A stretch of DNA of 64,000 bases from an uncultured Bacteroides sp. (lineage in GTDB: Bacteria; Bacteroidota; Bacteroidia; Bacteroidales; Bacteroidaceae), in the NCBI GenBank assembly GCA_902388495.1, contig CABMPP010000013.1, forward strand, positions 30,388 through 94,387, written 5' to 3'. The notes under the pieces were generated by a model, which made no database searches, was not told where the DNA came from, and saw only the letters and a list, made by a program, of their open reading frames with translations. This document shows positions 60,841-64,000 of this stretch, piece by piece; position 1 is the stretch's first letter, and every line of letters begins with the position of its first letter. The translations under genes were made by a program, and so were the position numbers.

Positions 60841-62061
60841 TTATTTGCTCTTCTTCTTATTGCTTCCCGGAGGGCCAGGCATGAAGGGACTCTTCTCGCC
60901 ACTTTCTTGACTCATGGCTGCTCCGCCTTCGCCGCCGGGCATGCTGCCGATAGTTGCTTCGGTGATTACATTCGTCCCGGCAGTCAGTCCGCTGATGATT
61001 TCCGTATTGATGCCGTTCGAGATGCCTACTTCTACCGGGTGCGCGGTGAAGGTATTGCCTTCGCGTGTCCATACCTTGTGCTCGCCTTCGCAATCCTTTA
61101 CGATATCATTATCTCCGATAAGCGGTTTCTCGGGAGTGAAACGCAGGGCGCGGGCGGGGACGCAGAGCACATCTTTGCGGTCGAGCGTATAGATGGTGAC
61201 GTTGGCCGTGAGGCGCGGTTTCAATTTCAAGTCAGGATTGTGGGCGGAGATGACCACCTCGTATGTCACAACCGTACTCGATGTGCTGCTGGTGCTGCTG
61301 GAAGTTGCGTCGCCCAGGCGTATCTGCGTTACTACTCCTTCGAAGACGTCGTTCGGATAGGCATCTACGGTGAACGAGGCGCGTTGTCCTTCTTCCACAC
61401 CACCTATATCGGCTTCGTCTACGTCGGCCACTACCTGCATCTGCGTCAGGTCCGCAGCGATGGTGAACAGTGTCGGCGTCTCGAAGCCGGAAGCTACCGT
61501 CTGCCCGGCTTCCACGTCGCGACTGATGACTACGCCGTCGATGGGCGAAGTGATGGTGGCATACGACAAGTTGCGTTCGGCCTTGGCCAGTGCGGCCTGG
61601 CTGCTTTCGTAGCTGCTCCGTGCCTTCTCGTAGTTGTAGACGGATTGTTCGTAGTCGGTATCGCTGATGAGTTGCTTCTCGTGCAAAGTCTTGTTGCGCT
61701 GGTAGAGCTTTTGCTGGTATTCGTATTCGGCTTTTGCGCCGTTGTAGGTGGCGCGTTGCGATGCCAGTTCGCTTTGCAACGTCACGCGATCCATTTCGGC
61801 AATGAGTTGGCCCTTCGTCACCACCGAGTTGTAATCCACATAAATTTTGTCGATGATACCACTGACTTGTGTACCTACTTCCACCTCCGTCACCGGTTCG
61901 ATAGTTCCTGTGGCGGTGACCGACTCTGATATTTCGCCTTTGCTGGCGGTGGCGGTGACGTAAGTCACTTTGTGCTTGGCTTTAGCACCTCCGAAAAGCC
62001 ATATCCCTCCGCCTGCTATTACGGCGACTATTATGGCTGTGAGGATAATCTTCTTCTTCAT
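60841..62061 (-). CDS. Periplasmic adaptor (membrane-fusion) protein, MacA/HlyD-like
   Basis: 406 residues. N-terminal membrane anchor (IILTAIIVAVIAGGGIWLFGG), barrel-sandwich hybrid halves (VTEVEVGTQVSGIIDKIYVDYNSVVTKGQLIAEMD and LSYATITSPIDGVVISRDVEAGQTV), an alpha-helical hairpin between them (~95-175), then beta-barrel and membrane-proximal domains. The C-terminus is Gly/Lys-rich. It links the inner-membrane ABC permease to TolC. Between this gene and the tolC gene upstream lies a 200-bp palindromic repeat element. Confidence 0.94.
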   Translation of the reverse strand: MKKKIILTAIIVAVIAGGGIWLFGGAKAKHKVTYVTATASKGEISESVTATGTIEPVTEVEVGTQVSGIIDKIYVDYNSVVTKGQLIAEMDRVTLQSELASQRATYNGAKAEYEYQQKLYQRNKTLHEKQLISDTDYEQSVYNYEKARSSYESSQAALAKAERNLSYATITSPIDGVVISRDVEAGQTVASGFETPTLFTIAADLTQMQVVADVDEADIGGVEEGQRASFTVDAYPNDVFEGVVTQIRLGDATSSSTSSTSSTVVTYEVVISAHNPDLKLKPRLTANVTIYTLDRKDVLCVPARALRFTPEKPLIGDNDIVKDCEGEHKVWTREGNTFTAHPVEVGISNGINTEIISGLTAGTNVITEATIGSMPGGEGGAAMSQESGEKSPFMPGPPGSNKKKSK

Positions 62062-62151
62062 ACTTATTAATATATTACATTGATATTCTTATTTCCTTAA
62101 ATGAGAATTTACCAGCGTAGCGCTGGAGCAAGGTTTCCATTCGGATTACTT

Positions 62152-62351
62152 GCACAGCAAGCCTGAAGGGCTTTCATCTATCAGCCCAGGGCAACGCCCT
62201 GGGTTTAAGAACGTCCCCTCATCTTACGCCCTGAAAGGGCATAAGATTGTATAACGGGCTTTTGCCCTTTCAGGGCGCAGAGATAGGAGTGCATTATTAC
62301 CCAGGGCGTTGCCCTGGGCTTATAGCTGAAAGCCTTTCAGGCTTGCTGCGC
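62152..62351. repeat. 200-bp nested palindromic (REP-like) intergenic element
   Basis: Outer arms of about 50 bp (from GCACAGCAAGCCTGAAG and its mirrored GGCTTGCTGCGC) are inverted with few mismatches. Each contains CAGGGCAACGCCCTG. An inner pair, CGCCCTGAAAGGGCA and TGCCCTTTCAGGGCG (62227-62241, 62263-62277), is perfect. It sits between tolC and the adaptor gene inside the operon. Confidence 0.85.
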
Positions 62352-62379
62352 TGATGCTTTGCTGCGCTAAATTGTCATT

Positions 62380-63780
62380 TTACAACTCAATCCTTTCTCC
62401 CTGATAGAACCTCAGCAACTGTGCGTTCAGTATCGCCATATATTTGGCTTGCAACGTTTCCTGCTGTGCGCTGAGCAGATTGCTTTTTTCTGTCAACAGT
62501 TCTACGGTATTCTTCATCCCCAGGTTGAACTGCTCTTGGATGAGGTCGTAGCTGGTCTGCGTACTGCGAAGCTTCTCCACGGCGGCGGCGTAGCGTTGCT
62601 GTGCACTGTTGGCATCCAGCCAGAGGCCTTCGATGGTCTTGTACAGCGTCTTCTGCTCGTCCAGCAGAGACAGCTCGCTGGTTTGCTTTTGCAGTTTGGC
62701 TTTCTGCAGGGCGCTTTTCGTCTGGCGGTTGTTGAAGATGGGGATGCTCACGGTCAGTCCCAGCGAGTTGTTCCAGTTCTGTTTCACCTGCTCGCCGAAG
62801 GTGAAGTCGCTGCCGTTGGCATTGGTGGTTCCTATTCCCGCGCTGAGGCTCAGGGTAGGGATGTAGCCGGCACGGGCGATGCTGATGTCCAGCTCCGAAG
62901 CCTGCACGTCGAGTCTGCTTGCTTCTATTTCGGGGCGTAGGGCGAGGGCGGCGTGGAAGACATCCGTTTTGGTGGGCAGGGGAGACAGCACATGCTCGTC
63001 GCCCAGAGCGGGGAGGTAGAGATTCATTTCCGCTTCGCCGTCCAGTTCGAGGAGTTGCTTCAGTTGCAGTTTATAATCTTGCAGGGTGGCTTGTGCGGTC
63101 ACCAGCTGATACTTGTCCGTACTGACTTGCGCTTCCAGTTGTGCCAGGTCACTCTTGGCGATGCTTCCGGCTTGCAGCAATGCCCGGGCGCGTTCACATT
63201 CCGCCTGACTCACTTCGAGGGTCGCTTCGTTCACTTTCACTGCTTCGGCTGCATAGAGAATCTGTACGTAGGTCTGTGCGATGCTCTCTTCGATGCTGTT
63301 TTCACTTTGCGCTACGTTGAGGTCGGCGATGCGATTGTTGAGCTGTTGCTGCTTCAGGGTGTTGATGCGTTTGCCGCCGTTGTAGAGGGTCCAGTTGGCG
63401 TCGATGCCGTAGCTGCCGTTGTATGAGGTTTTGCTTTGGCTGCTGGTGATGTTGTCACCGTCGATAATCGTGTTCGTTTCGCTGTAGGGACGGTTCACGA
63501 TGCGCTGGCTCACGTTGGCCGAGAGGCTGGGGAAAAGGGCGGCACGGGCGGTTTTCACGTCTACTTCGGCACTTGCGGCGTTGAGGCGGTTCTTGCGGAT
63601 GGTGATATTTTGTTGCAGGGCATAGTCGATGCAGGCCTGCAAGTCCCATTGGGCAGGGAGGCTGTCGTGCGGTGCATTCTCTTGCATGGCGGGTTGCACG
63701 TTGGCACTGTTTTGTGCGCCAAGCCACGTGCAGCTTGCCATGCAGAGCGTTATCACTGTCAATCTTTTTACGTTCATCAT
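62380..63780 (-). CDS. TolC-family outer-membrane efflux protein
   Basis: 466 residues with a signal peptide (VITLCMASCTWLGAQN). Two OEP repeats: WDLQACIDYALQQNITIRKNRLNAASAEVDVKTARAALFPSLSANVSQ at ~45, and ALALRPEIEASRLDVQASELDISIARAGYIPTLSLSAGIGT at ~280, with long heptad-rich helices between. It forms the trimeric exit duct for the adaptor-ABC pump downstream. First gene of the leftward tolC-adaptor-ATPase-permease-kinase-regulator run. A palindromic promoter element lies just upstream. Confidence 0.94.
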   Translation of the reverse strand: MMNVKRLTVITLCMASCTWLGAQNSANVQPAMQENAPHDSLPAQWDLQACIDYALQQNITIRKNRLNAASAEVDVKTARAALFPSLSANVSQRIVNRPYSETNTIIDGDNITSSQSKTSYNGSYGIDANWTLYNGGKRINTLKQQQLNNRIADLNVAQSENSIEESIAQTYVQILYAAEAVKVNEATLEVSQAECERARALLQAGSIAKSDLAQLEAQVSTDKYQLVTAQATLQDYKLQLKQLLELDGEAEMNLYLPALGDEHVLSPLPTKTDVFHAALALRPEIEASRLDVQASELDISIARAGYIPTLSLSAGIGTTNANGSDFTFGEQVKQNWNNSLGLTVSIPIFNNRQTKSALQKAKLQKQTSELSLLDEQKTLYKTIEGLWLDANSAQQRYAAAVEKLRSTQTSYDLIQEQFNLGMKNTVELLTEKSNLLSAQQETLQAKYMAILNAQLLRFYQGERIEL

Positions 63781-63802
63781 ATTTTCGTTTTGCTATGGTT
63801 TT

Positions 63803-63818
63803 TACATTTGCAAATGTA
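63803..63818. promoter_or_regulatory. Palindromic -7 element TACATTTGCAAATGTA
   Basis: A 16-bp perfect palindrome in which each strand carries a TAnnTTTG box. The minus-strand copy (63811-63818) is 30 nt upstream of the tolC ATG. Confidence 0.6.
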
Positions 63819-63949
63819 GGGGGTGGGGAGGTGGTATGCAAAAACGATAGACGTTGGGGGAGTTTTCGTCGCCAAAAGTGCTTTTTCTATCGATGGACAG
63901 ATAGAAGGACGTAAAACGTAAATATTCAGGAGATTATGAAGGGGGAAGC

Positions 63950-63988
63950 GTTCATTAAACGTTCGTTTTTTGAACGCCCACAAAGGTA
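63950..63988 (-). promoter_or_regulatory. Second leftward -7 box and repeated CGTTC/GAACG half-sites
   Basis: Minus strand TACCTTTG (63981-63988) is followed by CGTTC-N7-GAACG and further GAACG copies down to ~63950. It looks like an operator-covered distal promoter of the efflux operon. The rest of 63820-64000 shows no gene. Confidence 0.5.
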
Positions 63989-64000
63989 ATGTTTTTTCTC

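Overview
The window comes from a Bacteroides-type genome (Bacteroidota). The evidence is a recurring promoter signature (TTTG, about 18-20 bp, then TAnnTTTG), a UpxY-family antiterminator with Wza/Wzc/WbaP-like capsule genes, a smalltalk/HU-like/DUF4248/VirE gene set, a class III fructose-bisphosphatase, and Ser-type sulfatase and BspA/fimbrillin-like surface lipoproteins. The species cannot be resolved by reading alone.

Layout. Positions 1-6.1 kb are the AT-rich variable end of a capsular or exopolysaccharide locus, transcribed leftwards: flippase, acyltransferase, GT2, an FrhB/pyruvyl-transferase fusion and the start of a GT4. Positions 6.4-8.7 kb hold an AAA-ATPase/PD-(D/E)XK gene and a small helix-turn-helix gene split by a dnaX-like -1 slippery site. 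Positions 8.8-12.6 kb are a mostly rightward module: primase/helicase-like VirE protein, DUF4248 (opposite strand), HU-like protein, smalltalk and amidase. From 12.6 to 18.2 kb the leftward capsule genes upxY, wzc, wza and wbaP resume. Between wbaP and a tyrosine recombinase (18.7-19.6 kb) lies a 281-bp segment with 26-bp inverted repeats and a consensus promoter. As sequenced, that promoter points away from wbaP, so this looks like an invertible capsule promoter read in its OFF state.

Positions 19.7-34.6 kb are mainly housekeeping and accessory functions: Crp/Fnr regulator, MATE pump, three tRNAs (Ser-Glu-Lys), acyltransferase, AspT-type transporter, fructose-bisphosphatase, a repeat-rich outer-surface protein, sulfatase, acyl-CoA ligase, and a fic-gmd-fcl run for GDP-fucose supply. 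Positions 34.8-37.3 kb hold a decayed HU-like gene, a leucine-rich-repeat lipoprotein, a small peptide gene and a 12-G homopolymer. A second AAA-ATPase/PD-(D/E)XK gene, a dicarboxylate symporter and the oxidative pentose-phosphate operon gnd-zwf-pgl follow, then a YhiM-like membrane protein.

Positions 45.9-53.6 kb form a five-gene exported oxidoreductase/DUF1080/TIM-barrel operon with an upstream TPR-HTH regulator. It resembles the Bacteroides thetaiotaomicron BT2156-BT2160 system, which cleaves glycosides and glucosinolates by an oxidation-elimination-hydration route. It ends here with an additional DUF1080-metallohydrolase fusion. Positions 54.1-63.8 kb contain a soluble sensor kinase, TspO, and a leftward tolC-adaptor-ATPase-permease efflux operon that runs into a LytS/LytTR-type two-component pair.
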